A stretch of DNA of 64,000 nucleotides, from the NCBI GenBank assembly GCA_003554945.1, contig PWHN01000099.1:1-64000 (forward strand), in the 5' to 3' direction. The translations under genes and the position numbers were made by a program. Shown here one piece after another: positions 26,821 through 36,290 of the stretch. Source of the DNA: a bacterium (GTDB lineage Bacteria; T1Sed10-126). The first letter of the stretch is position 1, and each line of letters opens with the position of its first letter. The notes beneath the pieces were generated by a model. The model searched no databases. It was given only the letters and a program-made list of their open reading frames with translations, and was not told the origin of the DNA.

Positions 26821-28149
26821 TCAGGAGATACGCTGCCAGAGATCGCCGGCTATTTCGCGGCATTCCCGTGCAACTTCAGGAACGTCGAAGACTTTTACTT
26901 CTTTATCCTGCATCAGAATATTGCCGTTAACTATCGTGGTGTCAACGGTAGCGTCAACGAGACCGTAAATGAGATGTCCGAGGAAAGTATCGCCGCTCAA
27001 CTCGGTTGGCGCGCTGTAATCAAGAATAGCAAAATCAGCGGCCGCGCCGGGTTCTATCTTACCCAGTTCAACGGGGAACAGTCGGTTGGCTATTTCGACG
27101 TTATTTTGGATAAGTAGTTCAGGGGCTTCCACAAACGCGACGCGGGGGTCGGATTTGTCGAGTTGATGGAGCAGGTGAGCGACGCGCATCTGGGAAGGCA
27201 TGTCGGAGGCCATACCATCAGTGCCAAGCCCAACAGTAATTCCTTCCTCCAGCATTTCGAGAACGGGGGCAACGCCAACGGCGTTGTTCATGTTGGATTC
27301 AGGGTTATGAACTACCATAGTGCCGGTGTCGCGGATAAGCTCAATCTCTTTTTCATTCACGTTAACGCAGTGGATGTAAAGCGTATCATCACCGCAAATA
27401 TCGTTTTCAACAAGCCGTTCAACGGTGCGCATTCCGTAATTTTCAAGAGCGTCCTGATGGTCCTCAACACCCTCGGCGACGTGCAGGTGATAGCCGACAT
27501 CAAACTCTTCGGCGACTTCCCGACAGCGGGCCAGTGTATCGTCGGAGACAGTGAGGGAGGCATGAATTCCAACCATGCCACCGATAAATTCAGAGTCCCG
27601 TGAAGAAAGGCTGTCGAGGAAGCGTCGATTTTCCTCGACCCCCTGTCCGGGTTCGTTGCGGTCCGAAACTTCATAGCTGAGGTTAGCCCGTAAGCCGGCT
27701 TGTTCGACGGCGTCAGCCAGTATATCCAGGCTACCGTCAACACAGGAAGGGCTGGCGTGGTGGTCAAGAAAGGTGGTGGTTCCGTTACGAATGCACTCAA
27801 TCAGGGGAATGTAGGCGCTGTATTCAACTGCCTCTTCCGTTAGAGCGCGGTCAAGTTTCCACCATAATCTCTCCAGTATTTCCTCAAAAGTATAGGCCGG
27901 TTCACCGGGTGGAGTGAATCCCCGCGCCATGGTGCTGTAAAGGTGGTGATGGGCACAGATGAATCCGGGCATGACAACCTGGTCGGTTGCGTCAACTTTA
28001 ACCGGACAGTCGTATTTTTCCTTGAGTTCTGCTGTTTTACCAACGTCCTCAATAGAACCATTTTTAACGTAGACTGCTCCATCGTCGATAATCTCATCGT
28101 TATCGCCCAGCGTAACAACAGTTCCATTAGCTATTAGGTACTCGTCCAT
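26821..28149 (-). CDS. ssnA: SsnA-like amidohydrolase
   Basis: A cytoplasmic metal-dependent amidohydrolase of about 442 residues, related to chlorohydrolase/cytosine-deaminase-type enzymes. It shows the early metal motif ICAHHHLYSTMARG, later HLHVAEGVEDH, HCVNVNEKEI and VGLGTDGMASDM, all of the family. The early AHHHLYS, long W-K-L-D segment and downstream partner point to SsnA, a deaminase-like enzyme placed in purine/pyrimidine catabolic clusters in anaerobes. The ATG at 28149 follows GAGGAGG by 9 bases and is preferred to an upstream start. It lies downstream of a dihydropyrimidine-dehydrogenase-like gene on the same strand, separated by a 300-base repeat spacer, so a joint role in nucleobase breakdown is likely. 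Confidence 0.85.
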   Translation of the reverse strand: MDEYLIANGTVVTLGDNDEIIDDGAVYVKNGSIEDVGKTAELKEKYDCPVKVDATDQVVMPGFICAHHHLYSTMARGFTPPGEPAYTFEEILERLWWKLDRALTEEAVEYSAYIPLIECIRNGTTTFLDHHASPSCVDGSLDILADAVEQAGLRANLSYEVSDRNEPGQGVEENRRFLDSLSSRDSEFIGGMVGIHASLTVSDDTLARCREVAEEFDVGYHLHVAEGVEDHQDALENYGMRTVERLVENDICGDDTLYIHCVNVNEKEIELIRDTGTMVVHNPESNMNNAVGVAPVLEMLEEGITVGLGTDGMASDMPSQMRVAHLLHQLDKSDPRVAFVEAPELLIQNNVEIANRLFPVELGKIEPGAAADFAILDYSAPTELSGDTFLGHLIYGLVDATVDTTIVNGNILMQDKEVKVFDVPEVARECREIAGDLWQRIS

Positions 28150-28251
28150 TGTAAAAAGCCTCCTCAGTAAATTATATTTACAAGAATCCACTCCAAAAAC
28201 TTACTTGTTTAGCGCCACCAGCGACGTTACAGGTATGATCTATCGCTCGTC

Positions 28252-28339
28252 ATTGCGGGCTTGACCCGCAATCCATTTTTACGGGGTTGATCTATAATCA
28301 CGTCAAGTTCAACATGGATTCCGGCTCGGAGGCCGGAAT
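28252..28339. repeat. Two REP-like palindromes between ssnA and the dehydrogenase gene
   Basis: ATTGCGGG-CTTGA-CCCGCAAT is at 28252-28272 and ATTCCGGC-6-GCCGGAAT at 28318-28339; the second is followed by ATGACGTCAAGTTCAAGAAC and a CACTTAATGAATTTG phrase, as at 14.4 kb. Confidence 0.75.
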
Positions 28340-28447
28340 GACGTCAAGTTCAAGAACATTAACAAAATTATGAGCACTTAATGAATTTGAATTAGCTTTC
28401 AGCATAACCAGTATTTGACAGTAGGCGCTAAACAGTTACAAATTTTT

Positions 28448-31000
28448 TCAACCTTCAGAAAGAAGTTCAGCCTCTTCAGCGGTGCGTTCTCGCATTTCAA
28501 TGGCTCCCACGGGACAGAGTTTGTGACACATGCCACAACCGATACAGAGTTCGGCGTCTGTCTCGGGGTAATTTTCATCATCCATTTCAATAGCCAGGTA
28601 AGGACAGCGAGTGCAGTTTCCACACTGCACACAGAGGTCTCGATCCTGGTCGGAAATCGGTTTTTCATCGGACAGCTCCATAAAGTCGCGGACAGGTTCG
28701 GGCAGCATAACCCCGATGAGTTCGTCCATCGACTCGATACCACGTTCGGCCATCAAGTGACTGACACCGGAAGTAAGTTCTTTGACGATGTCATAACCCA
28801 TAGCCGTGGGCATGGTGCAGAACTGAGCTGTTTCACAGCCGAGAGCCAGGAAGTCAGCGGCCGTTTTGTAGTTCATCGGGCCGCCATTACCGGATATGGC
28901 AACGTTAAGAGGCGTTGCTTTGGCCAGGGTGTGGTAGTTGATGTTGAGAACCCCGCGGCCACTCATGCCGGCGACAACTCCTTCTTCCCAGGTTTTCTCC
29001 TCGTTATCCTGCAGGGCAAGAGAAGGGAAGGTGTTGCCCAGTGTGATACCGGCTCGTTGTTCCGGATATTCAGCAAAGACTTCTTTAATTCGATTGATTA
29101 CAGTTTCGATTGCGGTTACGGCCGGAGTAAGTTTAAAAAGCTTGGGTACTTCGGGATCACTTTCGCTTAGCACCCACTCAATCACCTGTGCCGAGAGGTC
29201 GGGACTCTGGGCGACGATGTCACCCTCAGTGCCTTCGCCCCCCTGCGGACAGGAGAGGCTGTATTCAATCAGTTGAGCGCCGGCATCTTCCAGCCGCTTG
29301 GTGTTACTCTGCCAGCCTTTGGCGTCCTCGCTTTCATTACCGGTAACCGGTCCGCCAGTCGAGGCGGCAACCAGTTTGTCGGGAAATTCCTGGCGCAGTT
29401 CATCAATTTCTCCACAAACACGGTCAAGCAGGTGGCCGGAGACGTTGTCGCAGTTGGCATAAGTCTCGTCGTCGTATTGATACATGTAATGACCGGGGAT
29501 GTGGATAGGACCTTCAGCAAAAGAGGTTTTCATAATTCCGCCGGCCCAGCCTGCTTCAAAAGCCAGCTTCATCTGTTCGTAGCCGTCCGTCGGAGGCGCG
29601 GCGGATAGCAGGAAGGGGTGTTCAAGTTCCAGGTTGAAGAAAGTGGTGTTCAGCGGAACCGGATGTCTACCAAACCCGGGTATTTCTATGGTGCTTTTAA
29701 CGGCTCCAAACTCGTTACGCTCAAACTCGGGAATATTTTCACCGTCGAAATAGGCGCTGACCTGTTCAGCGGTGTTTTTTCCAGCGGCTGAACCTTCGAC
29801 TACCGTGGTAGGACCTTCGGCACAGTCGCCAGCGTAAAAAATTGCGTCGTTGTCTGAGGTTTCTACCTCCGAGGTGGCGCCAATAGCGAAAATAACAGTG
29901 TCGATATCGTTACGGGTGATTTCCGAGTTGGGGATTGGCTCAATTGCGTCAAGCGAGAACTCATCGCCGTTTAATTCTATTTTTCGGGCTGTAATTCCAA
30001 CTATCTTGTCGGAAGAGTTGGAGTGAATAGTATCCACCTGAACTCGACCGTTAACGTCAATTCCACTACCGGTTAGCTCATCCATTTCTTTGGCGGTGAG
30101 CGGCATCTCACTTAGTTTCTCCAGGGAAAACAGTTCTACTCTTTCAGCTCCCTGCTGGTCGGCCACAACTGCACAGTCGTAGGCTGTGGCACCGCCGCCA
30201 ATAACCGCGACGTTATCGCCCAGTTCAAATTCTTCCGGTGATTCCAAAAACTCCAGCCCGGCAATTCCTAACTCCTGGTTCGGTATACCCGGATAAAGTG
30301 GATTCCAGAGTCCAACAGCGACTACAACAGCCTCAAAATCGTCAAGAAGCTGTTCGGGGTCTTCAATTTCAACTCCGGTTTCAAGAGTGATATTGTCAAG
30401 TTCCAACAGCCACTCAATATCCGTGCGCAGAGTTTCATCGTCAAGTCGAAACTCAGGGATCAAACGGCACATACCACCGGGTTCGTCGGCCCGTTCATAA
30501 ATTGTTACCGGATGACCTCGTTGAGCTAACAGAGCGGCGGCACCGAGTCCAGCGGGTCCGGAACCAATTACCGCAACCGGCTCGCCTGTGGCTTCCGGTG
30601 ACTCCAGCACCGGCATAACGCCGAGCTGCTTGGCTTTTTCAACAACTGTTGCCTGGACGGCGGGTATTTCTACCGGACCGTCAAAATCTTTGTGAGTACA
30701 TTGTGCCATGCAGTGTTTGTCAGGACAGACTAAACCACAAATGCCACCAAAAGGGTTGTAAGTCATTATTTCGGCGGCGGAGCGGCGGTAGTCGGCGTCT
30801 TCACCAACTTCAGCGGCTTTTATAAAGTCTGCGGGTGAACAGTCGGCGGGACAGCCGTCACGGCAAGGTTTTTCCTCACAATATTCACATTTCTCAATTT
30901 CAGCTTTAAGCTGTGCGTCGGTAAGAAAAAGGTTGGTGTGATAGACTGAATCGTCGGGATCACTGGGGATGGGTTCTCTCTGTTTTATAATGTCACTCAC
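28448..31000 (-). CDS. Single-chain dihydropyrimidine dehydrogenase (PreT-PreA fusion)
   Basis: An 850-residue iron-sulfur flavoenzyme. The N-terminal part has cysteine motifs CEYCEEKPCRDGCPADC and CGLVCPDKHC for two [4Fe-4S] clusters, then an FAD Rossmann site GSGPAGLGAAALLA (about 147) and a second nucleotide site VIGGGATAYDCAVV. From about 450 a TIM-barrel FMN domain follows with the catalytic-loop cysteine in SLSCPQGGEGTEG (about 585, equivalent to NLSCPHGMGERG). The C-terminus holds two ferredoxin motifs, CVQCGNCTRCPY and CIGCGMCHKLCPVG. The domain order equals mammalian DPD, whereas E. coli splits it into PreT and PreA. It should reduce uracil/thymine with NAD(P)H, though some barrel motifs are divergent (ISGNGGPMN), so a related substrate is possible. 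GTG start after AAGGAGG. Confidence 0.85.
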   Translation of the reverse strand: MSDIIKQREPIPSDPDDSVYHTNLFLTDAQLKAEIEKCEYCEEKPCRDGCPADCSPADFIKAAEVGEDADYRRSAAEIMTYNPFGGICGLVCPDKHCMAQCTHKDFDGPVEIPAVQATVVEKAKQLGVMPVLESPEATGEPVAVIGSGPAGLGAAALLAQRGHPVTIYERADEPGGMCRLIPEFRLDDETLRTDIEWLLELDNITLETGVEIEDPEQLLDDFEAVVVAVGLWNPLYPGIPNQELGIAGLEFLESPEEFELGDNVAVIGGGATAYDCAVVADQQGAERVELFSLEKLSEMPLTAKEMDELTGSGIDVNGRVQVDTIHSNSSDKIVGITARKIELNGDEFSLDAIEPIPNSEITRNDIDTVIFAIGATSEVETSDNDAIFYAGDCAEGPTTVVEGSAAGKNTAEQVSAYFDGENIPEFERNEFGAVKSTIEIPGFGRHPVPLNTTFFNLELEHPFLLSAAPPTDGYEQMKLAFEAGWAGGIMKTSFAEGPIHIPGHYMYQYDDETYANCDNVSGHLLDRVCGEIDELRQEFPDKLVAASTGGPVTGNESEDAKGWQSNTKRLEDAGAQLIEYSLSCPQGGEGTEGDIVAQSPDLSAQVIEWVLSESDPEVPKLFKLTPAVTAIETVINRIKEVFAEYPEQRAGITLGNTFPSLALQDNEEKTWEEGVVAGMSGRGVLNINYHTLAKATPLNVAISGNGGPMNYKTAADFLALGCETAQFCTMPTAMGYDIVKELTSGVSHLMAERGIESMDELIGVMLPEPVRDFMELSDEKPISDQDRDLCVQCGNCTRCPYLAIEMDDENYPETDAELCIGCGMCHKLCPVGAIEMRERTAEEAELLSEG

Positions 31001-31046
31001 GTTAACGCCTCCTTAAAAGATAGGTATTCATTTTCTACACCAGTAA

Positions 31047-31077
31047 ATTATAATCACGAAGTATGGTAAAAAGTCAA
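31047..31077 (-). promoter_or_regulatory. Possible sigma-70 promoter of the dehydrogenase gene
   Basis: On the minus strand TTGACT (31077-31072) and a perfect TATAAT (31052-31047) are 19 bases apart, about 45 bases upstream of the GTG start. The spacing is longer than ideal, so confidence is limited. Confidence 0.4.
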
Positions 31078-31177
31078 GTCAGTAATACGAAAATCGCAGA
31101 AAATAAATGAAGGTTATCCGCTAAAGTTCTGCCTGAAGAGCTAAAAAACTCATCTTGCATTACCTGCAAAAGGAGGA

Positions 31178-31333
31178 ATGCATGGTAACCGGTGTGCGAA
31201 CATGAATTGCCGACTTAAGTCTGGCCTGACGTTATTTGAACGGGAACCGACAATTTCGGACTTCTTGGAGTGGGTTCAAAGTTTTTTTAGTGGTTGTGCT
31301 GTGATAAAATTAGTTTATCGCACAGATTTTTAA
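31178..31333 (+). CDS. Possible 51-residue protein, weakly supported
   Basis: An open frame of 51 codons starts at ATG 31178, with a second in-frame ATG at 31202, and ends 20 bases before the DHH phosphoesterase start. The product ends SDFLEWVQSFFSGCAVIKLV. AAGGAGG (31171-31176) is too close to the first ATG but well placed for an overlapping 7-codon frame at 31182 whose stop overlaps ATG 31202 (ATGA), so a leader peptide coupled to the second ATG is conceivable. No family recognised. The rest of the 31001-31353 gap shows nothing else. Confidence 0.25.
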   Translation: MHGNRCANMNCRLKSGLTLFEREPTISDFLEWVQSFFSGCAVIKLVYRTDF

Positions 31334-31353
31334 TTTTCGGTGAGGAGAGTGCT

Positions 31354-32271
31354 ATGGAAAACAGAGATCTGGTTCGGATTGTTACTAATTCAGACCTCGA
31401 TGCAATTGTATCAGCAGTGCTATTGCGGCGTGTCCTGCCGGTGGGGGCGGTAAAATTTGTTCCCCTGGAAGACGTCAAAACGGGTAAGTTCAAGGTGAGT
31501 CCTGTAGACGTAGTTGTAAATATGCCCTATATTGAAGGATGCAGCCTCTGGTTTGACCATCACGCCAGCAACCGCGAACCGGATGAATTTGAAGGGCGTT
31601 ACAATCCTAAAGCACCGAGTGCCGCCCGGGTTATTTACAACTACTATCGCAAACGTGATCTTGCCACCAGGTTCGCCGGACTGGAACACCTCTTGAAGGA
31701 GACCGACCGGGTAGATAACGCTGATTTTAAGCGTGACGATATCATAAATCCGAGTGGTGCTGTGTTGTTGAGTTTCCTTATCGATTCTCATCCACTGGCC
31801 AACCACAGCGTTGCTGAAAATCAGCTTCTGATTGAGCTATTGGATAAAGGTGGAGCTAAAGCTGCTCTCGATCATACCATTTTCAACAAAAGAGCCGAAA
31901 GATTTTTGAAGAATCTTGAACGAGGCAAAAAAATCATGGCCCAACATATCAGGAATGAAAACGGGCTGTTGATAATGGACTATCGTAAATTGACCGAAAA
32001 ACAGCGCCAGCTCTGTCAAAATAAATTTATCCCTTTTATCCTTGACCCTGAAGCACATTCGTTTCTCAGGATAAAAGAGCTTAATGAGAATAAAGTGAAA
32101 CTGGGTTTAGGCTACAATATGTTTTGGCCTGAAGAAGAGTGTCCGGCCCATTTTGGTAATCTCCTGGCTCGTTTTGAGGGCGGCGGCCACCGACGCGCCG
32201 CCGGTTGTGCAGTCAAAAAGTCCCGATTAAAAGTAGTGATTCAACAGATCAAGTCCGCCTTGAAAAAATAA
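31354..32271 (+). CDS. DHH-family phosphoesterase
   Basis: A 305-residue cytoplasmic protein of the DHH/DHHA1 superfamily (exopolyphosphatase- or nanoRNase-like). RIVTNSDLDAIVSAVLL opens the Rossmann-type domain; WFDHHASN supplies the DHH motif, and the DHHA1 end GGGHRRAAGCAVKKS is intact. The first DxD element reads NSDLDAI, as in exopolyphosphatase-like members. The ATG at 31354 follows GAGGAG by 6 bases; a longer frame to 31294 lacks a ribosome binding site. It precedes ruvAB in the same direction. Whether the substrate is polyphosphate, oligonucleotides or a cyclic dinucleotide product cannot be told. Confidence 0.82.
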   Translation: MENRDLVRIVTNSDLDAIVSAVLLRRVLPVGAVKFVPLEDVKTGKFKVSPVDVVVNMPYIEGCSLWFDHHASNREPDEFEGRYNPKAPSAARVIYNYYRKRDLATRFAGLEHLLKETDRVDNADFKRDDIINPSGAVLLSFLIDSHPLANHSVAENQLLIELLDKGGAKAALDHTIFNKRAERFLKNLERGKKIMAQHIRNENGLLIMDYRKLTEKQRQLCQNKFIPFILDPEAHSFLRIKELNENKVKLGLGYNMFWPEEECPAHFGNLLARFEGGGHRRAAGCAVKKSRLKVVIQQIKSALKK

Positions 32272-32303
32272 TTTGACTAATCTTTATTACAGGAGTTTGA
32301 CAC

Positions 32304-32894
32304 ATGTATTCATACGTTTGTGGCGAGTTGATAGAAAAAGGAAAAGATAGGGCTATAGTGGAAACCAAAGGTGGAATTGGCTACGAACTTTTTATCGCCG
32401 ACGGTGAACGGGCCCGTTTCCCTTCGGCCGGTGATCCCGTTAAGCTATATACTCATCTGTATGTGCGCGAGGATCAACAGAAACTGTATGGATTTATTAA
32501 GCGTGCCAACCGGGATTTTTTTCGTCAGTTACAGCAGTTATCAGGAGTAGGGCCAAGCATGGCGCTGGCCGTTCTCTCCGATCTCGGGGCTGATCGTTTT
32601 CGGAAAGCCGTCCAGGAACAGGACCTGGATACCTTAAAAACAATAAAAGGGGTTGGCAAAAAAACAGCGCAGCGTTTGATTGTTGAGCTGGCCGAGAAAT
32701 TACCTGCTCAACCAGTTGCCGCTGACAGCGGAACACAAAAGATGAGCGAAGAGGCTCTGGAGGCCCTGCTGGGCCTTGGTTTTCCACAGAAAGAAGCAAC
32801 CCGTATGGTTAAAAAAGCGCTGGAGGCAGAGGACCACGAGACGCTTGAAGATCTAATAAGTGCGGCACTTCGGGGTTCGGAGACGGCCTCTTAA
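32304..32894 (+). CDS. ruvA: Holliday junction DNA helicase RuvA
   Basis: The 196-residue junction-binding subunit. The N-terminal OB fold (MYSYVCGELIEKGKDRAIVE...) is followed by two helix-hairpin-helix motifs, LQQLSGVGPSMALAVLS and LKTIKGVGKKTAQRLIVEL, and by a C-terminal UBA-like domain (ALEALLGLGFPQKEATRMV) that contacts RuvB. It lies 120 bases upstream of ruvB; ruvC is not adjacent. CAGGAG precedes the ATG. Confidence 0.96.
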   Translation: MYSYVCGELIEKGKDRAIVETKGGIGYELFIADGERARFPSAGDPVKLYTHLYVREDQQKLYGFIKRANRDFFRQLQQLSGVGPSMALAVLSDLGADRFRKAVQEQDLDTLKTIKGVGKKTAQRLIVELAEKLPAQPVAADSGTQKMSEEALEALLGLGFPQKEATRMVKKALEAEDHETLEDLISAALRGSETAS

Positions 32895-33013
32895 ACTAAC
32901 ATTTCATTCAGATCAACAAGCAGTCGATAATCGTTACCAAGAGTGGTATGTCAAAATAGCCGGGAGATAATCCGGAAGATTAGATGGCGTGAAACGAATT
33001 AGGGAGGAAACAG

Positions 33014-34096
33014 ATGAGTGATTTCGAAAGTGCGAATATAAACGAATCCAGTGACTTTGAAGAGCCGCTTACACGAGACGTGGCAAGTCCGGAGGAGGCG
33101 CGGGGGGAGGAAACATTGCGCCCCGCCAAACTCGATGAGTTCATTGGTCAACAGACGGAGAAGGACAACCTGCGGGTATTTATCGAGGCGACGAGGCAGC
33201 GGGGGGAAGCGCTTGACCACGTCCTTTTGCACGGGCCGCCCGGTTTGGGGAAGACTACGCTTGCTCACATTATTGCCAATGAACTCGAGGTGCCGATTAA
33301 ATCCACTGCCGGTCCAACGCTTGAACAACCGGGTGATCTGGCTGCCGTGTTGACAAATATTGAATCACGAAGCGTGTTGTTCATTGATGAAATTCACCGG
33401 TTGTCCCACGTGGTGGAAGAATTTCTCTATCCGGCGATGGAAGATAAAAAAATTGATATTACGATTGGCGAGGGGCCCTCGGCTCGAGCGGTAAGTCTGG
33501 ATCTCAACGAATTTACGCTTGTCGGCGCCACAACCCGGGCGGGGCTGTTGACTGAACCTCTCCGCTCTCGTTTTGGTGTCCATACCCGTCTCAGGTTTTA
33601 CGAAGAGCCTGAAATGCGCCGAATTATCAGGCGCTCATCCAAAATTCTAGATATTGAGATTAAAGAAGAGGGGGTTGACGAGATAGCCCGACGTTCCCGG
33701 GGAACACCGCGAATAGCTAACCGTCTGTTACGAAGGGTGCGCGATTTTGCTGAAGTTGAGGGAGACGGTCTGATCGACAACGATATAGCTCAGCATGCTC
33801 TGGAGCGACTGGCCGTAGATCAGCAGGGTTTGAAGAGGATGGATAGGGAAATACTTTCCACAATTATTAATCATTTTGACGGGGGACCGGTAGGAATAAA
33901 GACCCTTGCGACAGCAGTTGGAGAAGAAGCCGGAACCATTGAGGAACTGCACGAACCATTTTTGATTCAATCCGGTTATCTTAAGCGAACAACCCGGGGT
34001 CGAGTTACTACTCGCCGGGCTCGTGAACATCTCGGGATTAAAACAGAGGACAGCGGCCCGAGTCAACCCGGGGAGAGGAGTCTTTTTGACGAGTAA
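33014..34096 (+). CDS. ruvB: Holliday junction DNA helicase RuvB
   Basis: AAA+ motor of branch migration, 360 residues. Walker [12 protein letters not shown], Walker [11 protein letters not shown], sensor-1 GATTRAG and arginine-finger region LRSRFG are present, followed by the winged-helix DNA-binding domain ([23 protein letters not shown]). The N-terminal extension of about 30 residues is acidic. AGGGAGG 6 bases before the ATG. Its stop codon directly abuts the ATG of the next gene. Confidence 0.97.
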   Translation: MSDFESANINESSDFEEPLTRDVASPEEARGEETLRPAKLDEFIGQQTEKDNLRVFIEATRQRGEALDHVLLHGPPGLGKTTLAHIIANELEVPIKSTAGPTLEQPGDLAAVLTNIESRSVLFIDEIHRLSHVVEEFLYPAMEDKKIDITIGEGPSARAVSLDLNEFTLVGATTRAGLLTEPLRSRFGVHTRLRFYEEPEMRRIIRRSSKILDIEIKEEGVDEIARRSRGTPRIANRLLRRVRDFAEVEGDGLIDNDIAQHALERLAVDQQGLKRMDREILSTIINHFDGGPVGIKTLATAVGEEAGTIEELHEPFLIQSGYLKRTTRGRVTTRRAREHLGIKTEDSGPSQPGERSLFDE

Positions 34097-36274
34097 ATGT
34101 TTTTAACCCGCCTGTTACTGCTCAGCCGTTTATATCTGGAAGTGAGGGGGCGCTGTCTTGAGTTTTTGCCGCTGGCGGTCCGTGATATTATTTTTCCCCG
34201 CCCGGGAATTCCCTCGGTTTCACTGACGATTGTTTTAATATTGTCTGCTTTATTATTTGTGACGCCGCTTTATGGCGAAGGTTTTAGCTGGCCTCTTGGC
34301 GAACCGACCCAAATTTCGGGATCGTTTGCTGAAATTCGAGGACGCGGCCTGCATGACGGAATAGATTTCTCAACTTTCCATCAGTCCGGGCGGCGCGTTA
34401 AAGCCGTCAAATCCGGCTGGATTGACGAAGTCTATTTTGACCCGGTTCGTTACGGAAAAACGGTTGTGATCGAACATGAATCCGGTTATAGAAGCTCCTA
34501 TTCCCATCTGGCCGGGCTTGCTCCAGAAATAAAAGAAGAACTGCAGGAAGAAATACTACCACGTATGCATATACAGCCGGACAAGCGGATAAAAATCAAC
34601 CGAGGCCAGATTTTAGGTGAAGCCGGGGATACCGGCCGCGGGCCTGTTCACCTGCACTTCAGTTTGAGAGATCCGGAAGGCAATTTCGTCAATCCTGTCG
34701 GTTATTTCGATCCGCCACTTCCTTATAACCCCCGGCCACGAATAGAGGAGGTTGTTTTTATTCCTCTTGACGGTTCGAGTTGGGTTGAAAATCGCGGGCA
34801 GGTTGTCAGTGTCTCACCGACGCGAGAAGATCCCGTAACACTCTGGGGGCGTGTTGCTGTGGCTGTAAAACTCTATAATCTGCATCCGGGGTCAGCCAAT
34901 CGTACTCTTCCATACAGGACAGAAATTTTTGTGGACGATGTACTGGTCGGCCACCGGACCTTTAATGAACTATCTCCTGAAGAGACATCAGCCGGTGCCT
35001 CTGCCAATTATTTAAAAAATAGTTCAAATATTGGGCCGACTAAATATTTTCTTAAGTTAACCGAAGTTGGTCAGACCGACTCCGGGAATCGGTATTTAAG
35101 TTTTTTTGAGGCTGGGAACAGCGGTGAAATTCGTATTGAGAGTCGTACTAAAACCGGAGAAAAAACCTCTGCAACTATTCCTTATGAAACAAAATTACCG
35201 CCGCGTCCTCACGATTGGAGCTATCTGAGAAATCAAGCTGCTGAATCTACAGACGGCGGTGAGGGGGAATTTGTCACGACAACCATGAACGCTCATCAGC
35301 GTGTGCAAAAACAATACTCGCCCCCCCTTGCAGAAGTAGCGGAAGAGACTACTACAATGGACCTTGATATAAGCCGGCTTCATAACCGGCTTGAGATTCT
35401 GGTTGATGTTGAGGGCGGCTGGAAAGACTTTCCAGATTTACATTTGAATAAAGGCGGAGAAACGGAAACGATTGATTTAATTCACAAGGAACCTGGACGT
35501 TTTATAGGCTGGTGGGCGCCGGATTACGACGAACAGGGGTGGTTTTCATTAAAAGCTTCTCTAGACGGTCCAGGCGGCCAAAATAATACTGTATCTGATT
35601 CTGTTTATGTTCAGGCCATACGCCGCAACCGGCCCGGTGCAGTTGCCAGTCCTGACGGCACTTTTTCATTGTTCTCCGACGGTCGTGGGCTCAATCATAA
35701 TTCATTGGTATTCTTTCAAGAACGACCTGAACTTCTCGATAAGGCTGAGGAAGGGCTGGAACCGGTTAGCAGTGCTTTTAAAATTTCTCCGTCTCATGTC
35801 CAGACAACCGGTGAGTTTTATCTGTATGCTTTTGTGCCTGATACTGTTGACCGGCCCAGGCAGGTGGGATTATATCGCTGGAACGAAACCGCAGAACGCT
35901 GGGAAAACTTGACTTTTGAAAGTTACACCCGGGGGCCAAAGTGGGAACGGGAAGCCAGGGTTTCATCTCTGCCCACTGTGGCTCTGTTTCACGACCAGAT
36001 TCCACCCGAAATAGAAGAAGTGAGTTTTCTTTCCGCCGGCCATGAGTTGAAGATTGGTCTCTCGGAGACGCCCTCCGGTTACCACGACGAGGACCAGAAA
36101 GTATTGTATCAGGGACGAGAGCTTAGCGTTTACTACCACGAGAGCGAGAACAGTCTTATCGTTGATGCCCGACCTCTGGAAAGTGGCGGCGAAAACGAAG
36201 TGCTTGTTAAAGTAAAGGACCGAGCCAGCAACCTTGTTGAAGAAAAAATAACAGTGGAGTCCCGGCAGAATTAA
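34097..36274 (+). CDS. M23-type peptidase with long C-terminal extension
   Basis: A 725-residue exported protein. Basic N-terminus, one membrane/signal segment at about 42-62, then a LytM/M23 fold: GRGLHDGIDF (zinc His and Asp), IEHESGYRSSYSHLAG and HLHFSLRD (HxH) are intact, so it should be a zinc endopeptidase on peptidoglycan. The region between about 150 and 175 inserts a charged loop. The remaining 500 residues are beta-rich with no recognised family; similar multi-domain M23 proteins occur downstream of ruvB in spirochaetes and Halanaerobiales. The ATG abuts the ruvB stop (TAAATG), so it is co-transcribed. Confidence 0.85.
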   Translation: MFLTRLLLLSRLYLEVRGRCLEFLPLAVRDIIFPRPGIPSVSLTIVLILSALLFVTPLYGEGFSWPLGEPTQISGSFAEIRGRGLHDGIDFSTFHQSGRRVKAVKSGWIDEVYFDPVRYGKTVVIEHESGYRSSYSHLAGLAPEIKEELQEEILPRMHIQPDKRIKINRGQILGEAGDTGRGPVHLHFSLRDPEGNFVNPVGYFDPPLPYNPRPRIEEVVFIPLDGSSWVENRGQVVSVSPTREDPVTLWGRVAVAVKLYNLHPGSANRTLPYRTEIFVDDVLVGHRTFNELSPEETSAGASANYLKNSSNIGPTKYFLKLTEVGQTDSGNRYLSFFEAGNSGEIRIESRTKTGEKTSATIPYETKLPPRPHDWSYLRNQAAESTDGGEGEFVTTTMNAHQRVQKQYSPPLAEVAEETTTMDLDISRLHNRLEILVDVEGGWKDFPDLHLNKGGETETIDLIHKEPGRFIGWWAPDYDEQGWFSLKASLDGPGGQNNTVSDSVYVQAIRRNRPGAVASPDGTFSLFSDGRGLNHNSLVFFQERPELLDKAEEGLEPVSSAFKISPSHVQTTGEFYLYAFVPDTVDRPRQVGLYRWNETAERWENLTFESYTRGPKWEREARVSSLPTVALFHDQIPPEIEEVSFLSAGHELKIGLSETPSGYHDEDQKVLYQGRELSVYYHESENSLIVDARPLESGGENEVLVKVKDRASNLVEEKITVESRQN

Positions 36275-36290
36275 ATATCTTCTGAAGTTT

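Noticed and set aside
26777-27603. Plus-strand frames across ssnA
   Set aside because: Shadow frames of a clear minus-strand enzyme gene.
31100-31353. A structured non-coding RNA (6S-like) upstream of the DHH gene
   Set aside because: No long closing stem or bubble could be built; a short reading frame accounts for part of it.
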